Shown here: positions 1 through 9,666 of the stretch, piece after piece
Layout of the letters: the number at the start of each line of letters is the position of its first letter
Numbering within the stretch: position 1 is the first letter of the stretch
Source of the DNA: Dallia pectoralis
Lineage: Eukaryota; Chordata; Actinopteri; Esociformes; Umbridae
Assembly (NCBI GenBank): GCA_029465975.1
Contig: CM055750.1
Location: 109,189-173,188, forward strand
Reading direction: 5' to 3'
DNA: 64,000 nt
Program-made: the position numbers and the translations under genes
The notes under the pieces: generated by a model
Databases searched by the model: none
Told to the model about the DNA's origin: nothing
Seen by the model: the letters and a program-made list of their open reading frames with translations, nothing else

Positions 1-1083
1 GCTTATTCCTCTCTTAGTGCTACCGATAGCAATGCTTATGTAAAGGTTAAAACTGCAGTTTTGCAAGCGTATGAATTGGTCCCTGAAGCGTATCGGCAGC
101 GCTTCAGGACAATGAAGAGAGGTGACAAACAGACCCATGTGGAGTTCTCCCGTGACTTGTTAACTCAATTCAATTGTTGGTGTACTGCATCAGCCGTCAC
201 CACTTTTGAAGATTTGTGCCTGGTGGTTCTTGAACAGTTTAAAGAATCTGTCCCTGATCGTCTTGCTACTTACATTAATGAGCGTAAGGTACGTACTGCA
301 TCTGAAGCTGCTGTTTTGGCAGATGAATACGTACTGACCCTCAAAAGTAGTTTTGGGGGGTCCCTTATGCAAGATGGGAGGCCGAGGAACAGTTCAAGTG
401 GTTTTCGACCACCGAATCTCTCTGGCTCGGGAAATGACTCATTTCCGTCTCGACCTGAACGTGTTTTACGAGGACAGAATGAGGCAAGTAAAGTCTGTAA
501 CTATTGTCAAGGTAAAGGCCACTGGAAGAACGAATGTCCTGTTCTTGGTAGAAAGGTTCAGAGATTTGCCAGCACGAACTTAAAACCTGTTGCGTTAGCT
601 GGGCCTGCTCCTATTGTTAATCCCGTTGTGCAGGCTGAGGTGTCGCCCAAACCCCTAAGAGCTGATTATTTGCCATTCATTACAGATGGTTTTGTTTCAG
701 TGTTGGGAAGTGGGATGCAAGTGCCTGTAAAGATTCTAAAGGACACTGGAGCCTCTGAATCGTTTGTTGTGGAGTCCGTTCTGCCTTTCTCGTCGGAGAC
801 TGATACTGGAACCAGTGTCCTGATTCGAGGGATAGGTTTAAATACATTGTCTGTTCCCCTGCACAAAGTTGGACTAATTTCTGACCTCATGCAAGGTGAA
901 GTTTCACTTGGTGTGCGTCCTTTCCTCCCGGTTGATGGTGTTCATGTGATTTTGGGTAACAACTTAGCGGGTAGCCGGGTCTGGGGTGATGCACCTCTGG
1001 TGGTTTCTAAAACTCCATCCTGTGCAGGATCTATTGACAAAAAGGTACAGAGATTTCCAGAGGTATTTCTGCGTGCGCTGTGA
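1..1083 (+). pseudogene. Gag (SCAN-like capsid, zinc knuckle) and retropepsin of the Gmr1-like element
   Basis: Gag packages the element RNA and the protease processes the polyprotein. The frame is open from base 1, so the true start lies outside; the TTG at 61 is not a convincing initiator. The first ~95 codons carry a helical region with PEAYRQRFR (about 85-111) and LVVLEQF (about 220-240), which resembles the vertebrate SCAN domain. A CX2CX4HX4C zinc knuckle lies at 496-537. The protease active site, Asp-Thr-Gly-Ala, is at 742-753, followed by the hydrophobic flap region. The frame stops at 1081-1083, and pol continues in the -1 frame. A one-base loss just before the stop is the simplest explanation, but a programmed shift cannot be excluded from one copy. 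Confidence 0.85.
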
Positions 1084-1991
1084 CTCGTGCTATGGGACGT
1101 GCTGACGCAAGGGTCAAAACAGAACCTAAACAGCATATGGCCAAAGAGGTTGATAACCTATTAGGTCATTTACCGTTGCCCATGTCCCGTGGTGATCTGG
1201 TGGTAGAGCAGTCTGCTGATCCTACCTTAAAAGGTTTATATGATCAGGTACTTCCGGTTGAGGAGGTAAGGAGTGCTGCCCAGGGTTACTATATGCAAGA
1301 TCAATTGTTGGTGAGGAAGTGGACGCCTCACAGCAAACATTTTGTGGGTGATGCTATTGTTCAGATTGTGGTTCCTTCCAAGCTTCGGGAGCTAGTTTTG
1401 AAAACGTCCCATGATGTTTCTGGACACCTAGGGGTCAGTAAAACCTATGATCATATCTTGCGTCATTTTTATTGGCCTCGGTTAAAGAAGGATATTTCAG
1501 CTTACATCAAAACATGCCATGTTTGTCAGCTGACTGGAAAGCCTAATCAGAGTTTAGGGCCAGCTCCGCTGCAACCTATTCCTGCTATAGGCCAGCCATT
1601 TGAGCATTTGATTATTGATTGTGTTGGACCGTTACCTCGTTCTAAAGCTGGTAGCACCTACATGTTGACTGTGATGTGTCAGGCTACAAGATACCCTGCC
1701 GCCTATCCACTTCGCAACATTACCACCAAATCTGTTGTGAAGGCTTGGTCACAGTTCATCTCCATATTTGGAATACCTAAGGTGATTCAGAGTGATCAGG
1801 GTTCCAACTTTACTTCGCACATATTTGCACAGGTCTTGCGACAGCTTTGCGTAAAACATTATCAGGCCAGTGCTTATCATGCGCAAAGTCAAGGCGCTCT
1901 AGAGCGTTTCCATCAAACTTTGAAGTCCCTGCTCCTTTTCAGGCAAAGTTTAGTGGCCCATATACTGTGGTACGCAAACTATCTGATTTAA
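1080..1991 (+). pseudogene. Integrase of the Gmr1-like element, C-terminal part deleted
   Basis: Integrase inserts the cDNA copy into host DNA. The N-terminal H2C2 zinc-binding domain begins with the His codon at 1410 and ends with CHVC around 1514-1525. The catalytic triad is intact: Asp at 1617-1619, Asp at 1794-1796 and Glu at 1902-1904, the last two separated by 35 residues (DD35E). Soon after the Glu the frame runs into unrelated codons and stops at 1991. The downstream frame resumes abruptly at the GPY module (about 1938-2050). The stretch normally found between the catalytic Glu and that module, of the order of 100 residues, is missing, which I infer to be an internal deletion near 1930-1938. 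The GTG at 1080 is only where this frame opens. Confidence 0.85.
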
Positions 1992-3055
1992 ACTACCTTG
2001 TTGCTACCCCTGAGCGCAGAAAGGCAAATCAACTCTGCCATGTCAATTTGTTAAAGCCTTACTATGCTCGCGTTTCTCCTGAATTGGCCCACTCAGAACT
2101 CGGTGGTAAAAGTGACTTGGTCAATCCGGTTCTTTTAGCAGAATCTGTCCATCTGGGGTCGGGCCCTCCAACTTCACATACGGTGGCAGAGTCTGATGAA
2201 GAGGGGGTGCCGGGCCCTGATGATAGTATATTGCATGGTAGGTTGAGGAACTCAGAGTCCCTAGCAACCTTGGAGAATTCGTTGGGTCATCTGTCTGATG
2301 ATCGCAGGATAGAGCTAACAGATTTGATCAAGGATTTTTTGTCCTTGTTTGCTGACACACCTTCTCGCACCCATTTGGTGGAGCAGGATATTGATGTGGG
2401 AGCTGCCGTTCCCATCAAACAACGATTTTACCGTGTTTCATTAGAGAAGCTACGTCATTTGGACACAGAGCTTAAGTATATGCTGGATAATGATATTGCT
2501 GTACCATTGTTTTCCAGTTGGGCCTCCCCATGTCTTTTAGTGAGCAAGCCAGATGGTTCACTTAGATTTTGCACAGATTACCGGAAGGTAAATAGTGTCA
2601 CAAAACCTGATTGTTACCCACTTCCACGGATGGAAGATTGTGTTGACCAGGTCGGTGCAGCTAAGTTTGTCAGTAAGTTTGATTTGCTGAAGGGTTACTG
2701 GCAGGTACCTTTGTCTCCAAGAGCTCGTGAAATATCTGCCTTTGTTACACCGTCAGGTCTTTTTTCCTACAACGTCATGAGTTTTGGCCTCCGCAATGCT
2801 CCGGCAACATTTCAGCGACTTATGAATAGGGTGATCTCTGGTCTTGAAGGCTGTGCTGTTTATTTAGATGACGTGGTTGTTTATAGCGACACTTGGGAGA
2901 GTCACCTGGTGCGGATACGAACCCTGTTTGAGCATTTGGCTGAGGCTCATCTTACGGTGAACTTGGCTAAATGTGAGTTTGCCCAGGCAATAGTGACTTA
3001 CCTTGGCAGAGTGGTTGGGCAGGGTCGTGTCCTCCCTGTGAGGGCAAAAGTGGCA
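1938..3055 (+). pseudogene. Integrase GPY module and reverse transcriptase of the Gmr1-like element
   Basis: This frame starts with the integrase C-terminal GPF/Y-type module (FSGPYTVV at about 1949-1972) and a linker of about 90 residues that is variable in such elements. It then enters a gypsy-type reverse transcriptase, which copies element RNA into DNA. Visible motifs are LRFCTDYRKVN (about 2561-2593), FDLLKGYWQV (about 2678-2707), FGLRNAPATFQR, and the active-site box YLDD at 2861-2872 with both Asp codons present. The frame is lost near 3054, where one extra base shifts it, and a stop follows at 3086-3088. The GPY module confirms that integrase lies directly upstream of reverse transcriptase in this element. 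Confidence 0.88.
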
Positions 3056-3671
3056 TGCTATAGACCTGTTTCCACCACCTACCACTAAGAAGGAACTTCA
3101 ACGCTTCCTAGGTATGGTTGGGTATTATCGAGGGTGTTGCCTAAACTTCTCCACAGTTGTAGCACCTCTAACTGATTTGCTGAAGAAGAGGACTGAGTTC
3201 ATCTGGTCTTCCTTCTGTCAGCAGGCTTTTGAGAAAGTGAAGCTGCTTCTTACCTCTGAACCGGTACTGGCTGCCCCACGTTTAGAACAGCCTTTCAGTC
3301 TATATGTTGATGCAAGTAATGTAGGGGCAGGTGCCGTGTTGCTTCAAGCTGTTGATGGCGGTATAGAACATCCGGTGAGCTATTTCTCCCGAATGTTTAA
3401 CAGCTATCAGCTGAACTACTCCGTGGGGGAGAAGGAGGCGCTTGCGTTAATTTGGGCTTTGCAGCACTTTGAGGTGTATGTTGGGTCCGGTGTGGTCCCT
3501 ATTGTGGTTTACACAGACCACAACCCACTAACTTTCTTGCACACTATTCTTTGCCCAAATCGCAGGATTATGCATTGGTGTTTGTTCCTGCAGGCATTCC
3601 ACCTGTATATACGACATGTGAAGGGCATACACAATGTGGTCGCGGATGCACTTTCCCGTGCACCAATGTAG
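3056..3671 (+). pseudogene. RNase H domain of the Gmr1-like element
   Basis: RNase H degrades the RNA strand during reverse transcription. The frame begins with the end of the reverse transcriptase connection region (FLGMVGYYRGC, from about 3102) and continues into an RNase H fold. The acidic residues are visible: Asp in YVDAS at 3309-3311, Glu in GEKEALAL at 3435-3437 and Asp in YTDHN at 3516-3518. It ends with the VADALSR motif typical of gypsy RNase H, then a stop at 3669-3671. It is one frame away from the upstream reverse transcriptase because of a probable one-base insertion near 3054. No integrase follows it, unlike canonical Ty3/gypsy elements. Confidence 0.87.
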
Positions 3672-3958
3672 TTTGTTTTGGATGCATGGTTTTGATTTGT
3701 TATTTGTACAGTGGTTACTTTGTCCTTCTTGTTCTGGCTTCTGTCTTCCTGTCGCTCTGTCTCCCTTCTTTTCTCTTAAATTGTGCTTCCAGGTACCATG
3801 GTTGCTGAGGTTGGAGGGATTCAGGCGAACGGGTGGGGACCGTACCAAGAGCACGAGTTGGGCATCTTTTGGCCTGTACAGGTTTTGAACATTGACATTA
3901 GTTACGGTTTTGTGGGGATATCTGTTTGTTCTCGGGTCCTTTGTTGGATCCCGTTTTT
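3672..3958 (+). other. Noncoding stretch between pol and the 3' LTR
   Basis: There is no supported reading frame here; short open frames overlap in all phases. The stretch lies inside the retrotransposon between the RNase H stop and the polypurine tract. Confidence 0.6.
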
Positions 3959-3969
3959 ATGGGGGGGAA
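3959..3969 (+). promoter_or_regulatory. Polypurine tract for plus-strand priming
   Basis: A run of seven G flanked by A (preceded by a T-rich stretch) sits directly against the TG that opens the LTR, which is where plus-strand synthesis starts in LTR retrotransposons. Confidence 0.75.
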
Positions 3970-4392
3970 TGTTACGTCCCCCTCGTTCTCCCTTTCTCCT
4001 TCTCTGTGTTTCTGTTCTGATTTGCAGATTGGAGACAGGTGGAGCTGAGGGGGTCGTTTGTTTGACTGGATGCACCTGTGGGTGGAGCCAGCCAGGGGTT
4101 AAATGTTCCTGGTGCTCAGCCCAACAGCCCTTCCTTTTCTCCACAGGCACCATTTTGTTGAGCATGTGGCTGAGAACTCTCGTTTTGTAGTTACACCTAC
4201 CAACACTTACACTTTTTACACTCACTCCTGCACTCCCATTACACTCCTCGTACGCCTACTATCACCCTTCACCAGCAAACTCTTTGTTGAAAGGATACAT
4301 TTGTTGTGGGTAACCAATAAACCTTTGTTATTCCTTTTAAAGTAACGTGTGGACTCCCTTGCTTGTCACTGCCTATGAGCCGGGTTGTGACA
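3970..4392 (+). repeat. 3' LTR of the Gmr1-like element
   Basis: The LTR starts TGTTACGTCC directly after the polypurine tract and ends in GGTTGTGACA, giving TG...CA ends and about 423 bp. An AATAAA polyadenylation signal lies at 4316-4321, about 70 bases before the end. The boundary could not be confirmed by comparison because the 5' LTR is outside the window. Confidence 0.75.
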
Positions 4393-4711
4393 TCTCCCCA
4401 TTTGAACATCAGCACAATTGAAATGCTTTACACAAATATAGTTTTTTTATCAGCGCAGAACAATCCTAAATTTGATTGATTTGAACAATGAAGAGGCAAT
4501 TATGGAGAGACCAATGTTCTATGATAACTCATAGTAATTATGTTGTATCTCACTCAGTACACTGTACGCCTTTTTGGTGTTTCATATTTAATGACTTGAT
4601 TAGGTATATCAATATTCAAACCTAGGGGAAATCAAGGACCATCAGCCCAATCAAAGCTCCTCTCTGTCCCTGAATCCCGTTAAAGGAAGTTATAAGACTA
4701 ACAATTTAATA
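4393..4711. other. Unique sequence, nothing recognised
   Basis: AT-rich single-copy sequence right of the LTR. No reading frame, motif or repeat was seen. Confidence 0.5.
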
Positions 4712-5381
4712 TTAAATATACATATAATATACTCACAATGCAATATATACATACAATATACTCATAAGGAAATATATACATATAATATAGTCACAATGTT
4801 AAATATACATATAATATACTCACAATGCAATATATACATACAATATACTCATAAGGCAATATATACATATAATATACTCACAATGCAATATATACATACA
4901 ATATACTCATAAGGCAATATATACATATAATATACTCACAATGCAATATATACATACAATATACTCATAAGGCAATATATACATATAATATAGTCACAAT
5001 GAAATATATACATACAATATAGTCATAAGGAAATATATACATACAATATAGTCAAAAGGCAATATATACATATAATATAGTCACAATGTTAAATATACAT
5101 ATAATATACTCACAATGCAATATATACATACAATATACTCATAAGGAAATATATACATACAATATAGTCAAAAGGCAATATATACATATAATATAGTCAC
5201 AATGTTAAATATACATATAATATACTCACAATGCAATATATACATACAATATACTCATAAGGCAATATATACATATAATATACTCACAATGCAATATATA
5301 CATACAATATACTCATAAGGCAATATATACATATAATATAGTCACAATGTTAAATATACATATAATATAGTCATAAGGCAA
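4712..5381. repeat. AT-rich minisatellite, 29-bp units in a 58-bp dimer
   Basis: About 23 tandem units of roughly 29 bp with the core AATATATACATAYAATATA. Two alternating subtypes end in CTCACAATGC and CTCATAAGGC, so the working period is about 58 bp over much of the array. Confidence 0.9.
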
Positions 5382-5390
5382 TGCTGAGGA

Positions 5391-5506
5391 AGGAGTTTGA
5401 GATGTTTGGTGTTACAGGAAAGACTTTGAGATGTTTGGAGTTACAGGTAAGAGTTTGAGATGCTTTGTGTTACAGGAAGGAGTTTGAGATGTTTGATGTT
5501 ACAGGA
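5391..5506. repeat. Four copies of a 29-bp repeat
   Basis: Four tandem 29-bp copies built on GAGTTTGAGATGTTTG followed by TGTTACAGGA. The array lies between two larger arrays and shares no obvious core with either. Confidence 0.85.
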
Positions 5507-5530
5507 ATGTTATGGTGTTCCATTGACCCC

Positions 5531-5963
5531 CGTCCTCCAGCTACACGTCCTCCAGCTACACGTCCTCCAGCTACACATCCTCCAGCTACACGTCCTCCAG
5601 CTACACGTCCTCCAGCTACACGTCCTCCAGCTACACATCCTCCAGCTACACGTCCTCCAGCTACACGTCCTCCAGCTACACGTCCTCCAGCTACACGTCC
5701 TCCAGCTACACGTCCTCCAGCTACACGTCCTCCAGCTACACGTCCTCCAGCTACACGTCCTCCAGCTACACGTCCTCCAGCTACACGTCCTCCAGCTACA
5801 CGTCATCCAGCTACACGTCCTCCAGCTACACGTCCTCCAGCTACACGTCCTCCAGCTACACGTCCTCCAGCTACACATCCTCCAGCTACACGTCCTCCAG
5901 CTACACGTCCTCCAGCTACACGTCATCCAGCTACACGTCCTCCAGCTACACGTCCTCCAGCTA
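5531..5963. repeat. 15-bp minisatellite, about 29 copies
   Basis: Unit CGTCCTCCAGCTACA, nearly perfect, with scattered single-base variants such as ACATCC and CGTCAT. Because 15 is a multiple of three, frames on both strands stay open (for example a repeated Pro-Pro-Ala-Thr-Arg), but there is no sign of a gene. Confidence 0.95.
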
Positions 5964-6990
5964 TGCCCCAACAACATAAGCTTTGGTGTGAAACTGACCC
6001 GGCGTCTAGGATGTACAGACAAACCAAGGACAAAAGATATCCCAACATATTGCTTGGTTCAATTAAGACACCAATTATTATATAGGTTTCCGTTTTTGTT
6101 AACTATGCAAAGTTTCCAATTTGTAACAAGTTTCTCTCCACCAAATACCACATACACAGTAACTAAAAGCCTTCCAATTTGTGCCCATGACCTTCCAATG
6201 TGGGATTCTCAATGAGCTCTTTTGAGAGTTGTCAAACAGAGTTGGGTGTGCACCAGGACAGGTGATTTACCTGAAGACAGATGATAGCCATATTGTCTCC
6301 AGTGACTTCACCATTTGAAAAGACCTCTGGATTCAGTATGGGCCGCCCCGCTGCTATGATACAGTTGCCTGGATACAGATTCCACCTGGACTAACATATG
6401 GTCCCAGCAGGTGGCTCTTCATCTGATACACACACACAGCCAAAACACATTTTCCCTCTCCTGTTTTTTTTACTTTTACTTTTTTCTCTAACTCTCTCTT
6501 CCTTTCTTTCTTTGACCCTCTGTCTCTGTTATCAAACCCAATATCGCCCTCTTGTTTTTCTCTCTGCAATACCATTGTTTTTGAAGAAGGTCATAAGGGC
6601 ACATTTGCTGTACGACTTAATGGCAGATGTGCCATTTCCCAGAGGGTTTAAATAAGCAATGGCTAAAATTAGAACTTACTGCAATTAGCTAATTACACAA
6701 ACACAGCAATTAGGCTCTGAAACAAACAAGGGGACGTGACAACAATTGGGATTCATCCACATCACAGCCGATCAAATTGTCGTTTGTTAGCCTTACAGAC
6801 TCACGACGAGTAAATCTGTCACCCAAAACAGGTGTCAAATATCAGCTAGTTGCATTTCGGGAAACCCAGTCTGTAAAGACTGACCAAGATGCCAAATGCA
6901 GAGTTTCCGGCAGTGATGATCTGCCATAATATTGACAGACACTTATGGGTGAGAGAGAAGGACCTGGGGTTAAAAAGCAATGGCCGTTCT
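5964..6990. other. Unique sequence, nothing recognised
   Basis: Single-copy sequence with a pyrimidine-rich stretch around 6450-6530. No exon, RNA gene or mobile element was identified. Confidence 0.5.
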
Positions 6991-7354
6991 TAGTGGTGGT
7001 GTCTCTGTGTTAGCTGTTAGCGGTGGTGTCTCTGTGTTAGCTGTTAGCGGTGGTGTCTCTGTGTTAGCTGTTAGCGTCTTTGTGTTAGCTGTAAGCAGTG
7101 GTGTCTCTGTGTTAACTGTTAGCGGTGGTGTCTCTTTGTTAACTGTTAGTGGTGGTGTCTCTGTGTTAGCGGTGGTGTCTCTGTGTTAGCTGTAAGCAGT
7201 GATGTCTCTGTGTTAGCTGTTAGCGTCTCTGTGATATCTGTTAGCGGTGGTGTCTCTGTGTTAGCTGTAAGCAGTGGTGTCTCTGTGTTAGCTGTTAGCG
7301 TCTCTGTGTTAGCTGTTAGCGCTGGTGTCTCTGTGTTAGCTGTTAGCGGTGGTC
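6991..7354. repeat. 27-bp minisatellite with shortened units
   Basis: Tandem units of 27 bp containing GGTGTCTCTGTGTTAGCTGT, mixed with shorter units of about 18-21 bp that lack the GGTGGT part. About 14-15 copies. Confidence 0.9.
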
Positions 7355-8001
7355 TGATGGTGGGGAAAAGCTCCGCAGCAGTCCAATCAACAGGTGTCTG
7401 ACAGGTAATTTGGAGATAATTTATTTATCTGTTTAAAATATGTGACAGTTTGGGGCGGCAGGGTGCGGGGTCGTAGTTCAGTTCTGGACATCTTGTAAAA
7501 GTGTCACTGAGGCAGATTGCCTTGATGGTTTCTTTGGGGGAGGATAGGAGAGTGGTAGAAAGAGAGGGTGGGAGAGGACGAGAATGCCTCCGGTCAAACT
7601 CATGCCATATTGAGGCCTGCTAGGCAAAGACTATGTGAAATATGAATTTACGGTCAGGTGGTGGAGGGGGATATTCTTTACCGACTGTGATATCTCACAG
7701 ATCTACCTCCTCACTTCATCACAGCAGGGGAAGGCAGGACTCTCATGGTGACAGAGGTGGGCTGAAGAGAAACACAACAGGCCTGCTAAACAGGAACCCG
7801 GTTCCCTGACTCGTTCTGAAGAGCTGAAGATATCCGAACCACTTGTGATGCTGAAAAATTATCAGTTTACGGACCAGATATTTCTTTGGCATCACCTGAA
7901 GATGTTTTATAATGAAGTAATGTTCTTTATTTCTGGGTTCTTAGACACTGGATATGATAAATACTGCATAAAAGCATCTCAATGCCAAACCAAAAACATT
8001 G
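7355..8001. other. Unique sequence, nothing recognised
   Basis: Single-copy sequence. A short GGGGCGGCAGGGTGC near 7453 recalls the head of some fish tRNA-derived SINEs but is not followed by a convincing body. Confidence 0.45.
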
Positions 8002-8500
8002 CATTTTCATGTTCTACCTCAACAATAATGTTAGTGCCTGTAAACATGTTCCATATTCATGTTCTACCTCAATAATAATGTTACCGCCTGTAAACATGTT
8101 CCATATTCATGTCCTACCTCAATAATAATGTTACTGCCTGTAATTATGTTCCATATTCATGTTCTACCTCAACAATAATGTTAGTGCCTGTAAACATGTT
8201 CCATATTCATGTCCTACCTCAATAATAATGTTACTGTCTGTAAACATGTTCCATATTCATGTCCTACCTCAATAATAATGTTACTGTCTAGTGTCTGTAC
8301 ATGTTCCATATTCATGTCCTACCTCAATAATAATGTTACTGTCTAGTGTCTGTACATGTTCCATATTCATGTCCTACCTCAATAATAATGTTACTTTCTA
8401 GTGTCTGTACATGTTCCATATTCATGTCCTACCTCAATAATAATGTTACTGTCTAGTGTCTGTACATGTTACATATTCATGTCCTACCTCAATAATAATG
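8002..8500. repeat. 50/55-bp minisatellite running into the assembly gap
   Basis: Units of about 50 bp (left) and 55 bp (right) share CCTACCTCAATAATAATGTT. The right-hand units carry the extra GTCTAGTGTCTGTAC. The last unit is cut by the gap, so the array is longer than shown. Confidence 0.9.
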
Positions 8501-9000
8501 NNNNNNNNNNNNNNNNNNNNNNNNNNNNNNNNNNNNNNNNNNNNNNNNNNNNNNNNNNNNNNNNNNNNNNNNNNNNNNNNNNNNNNNNNNNNNNNNNNNN
8601 NNNNNNNNNNNNNNNNNNNNNNNNNNNNNNNNNNNNNNNNNNNNNNNNNNNNNNNNNNNNNNNNNNNNNNNNNNNNNNNNNNNNNNNNNNNNNNNNNNNN
8701 NNNNNNNNNNNNNNNNNNNNNNNNNNNNNNNNNNNNNNNNNNNNNNNNNNNNNNNNNNNNNNNNNNNNNNNNNNNNNNNNNNNNNNNNNNNNNNNNNNNN
8801 NNNNNNNNNNNNNNNNNNNNNNNNNNNNNNNNNNNNNNNNNNNNNNNNNNNNNNNNNNNNNNNNNNNNNNNNNNNNNNNNNNNNNNNNNNNNNNNNNNNN
8901 NNNNNNNNNNNNNNNNNNNNNNNNNNNNNNNNNNNNNNNNNNNNNNNNNNNNNNNNNNNNNNNNNNNNNNNNNNNNNNNNNNNNNNNNNNNNNNNNNNNN
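8501..9000. other. Assembly gap (500 N)
   Basis: Exactly 500 N, a round number typical of a gap of unknown size. It lies at the end of a minisatellite, so the missing sequence is probably more of that array. Confidence 0.97.
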
Positions 9001-9666
9001 TTAGGGTGAGGGATATCAGCACTGTATGGGTTACCAGTAGGTCATGTTGTTCACAAGCATATGTTTTTGGAATATTTTATATGAACTATTTGGCTCCCAG
9101 CACCAAACTAACTAAAGTATTTTCAGTATTAATGAAATAAAACTCATCGATTTTTCTCCTTTTGTTCCAATATTGAAAAATTTTCTTCTGACGCTAATTG
9201 TGAATAAAGAAATGGGGTTTTGAAGTAAAATATACTGCCTTTTTCCACCCCTGAATATAAAAATCACAAGGGCAAACATTGTACTTTGTGTCATGCACAA
9301 GAGAAAGCATAACTATTTAATATATTAATCTACCGATGATGTATTTAAGATTCAGGTGCTGGAGGAATTGTTCCCCTGGAACCGTCGTCGATATGCCAGC
9401 AAATACTTCCTGGTACAGTGGGCAGTGTAAAAATGGCTTGGCAATCTGGACGTTAACAATATGCATAGATAGTTGACATCGAGAACCACAATGAATATAT
9501 GACACTATTAAATGGGTAAGGCATTAACGTCTGGTAACAAAAATAAAGAAGATGTAATAACAACCTCAGTTTGTACAGTGCTGCAATGACATGATTGTGG
9601 TTTGATTTCCTCAGGCGTCCAGGAAAGAAATCGCACTCACCATAAACCACTATGAAAATAGGGTCT
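9001..9666. other. Unique sequence, nothing recognised
   Basis: AT-rich single-copy sequence between the gap and a LINE. Short open frames on the minus strand are not supported by any motif. Confidence 0.45.

Larger units (their letters stand above)
1..4392 (+). mobile_element. Gmr1-like Ty3/gypsy LTR retrotransposon, 5' end outside window
   Basis: This is a damaged copy of an LTR retrotransposon. The domain order seen is Gag with zinc knuckle, aspartic protease, integrase, reverse transcriptase, RNase H, polypurine tract and 3' LTR. Integrase lies before reverse transcriptase, which is the Ty1/copia order, yet the reverse transcriptase and RNase H motifs are of Ty3/gypsy type. That combination is known for the Gmr1 group first described in cod. 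The 5' LTR and the start of gag lie left of the window. At least three lesions (near 1070, 1930 and 3054) break the reading frame, so the copy is not expected to be autonomous. The Gmr1 assignment is from domain order and motifs, without a database search. Confidence 0.88.

Noticed and set aside
3551..4345. Short open frames between RNase H and the LTR end as an env-like gene
   Set aside because: They overlap in several frames, have no conserved motif, and run into the LTR.
7440..7500. tRNA-derived SINE head (GGGGCGGCAGGGTGC)
   Set aside because: Only about 15 bases fit; no second promoter box or tail is visible.
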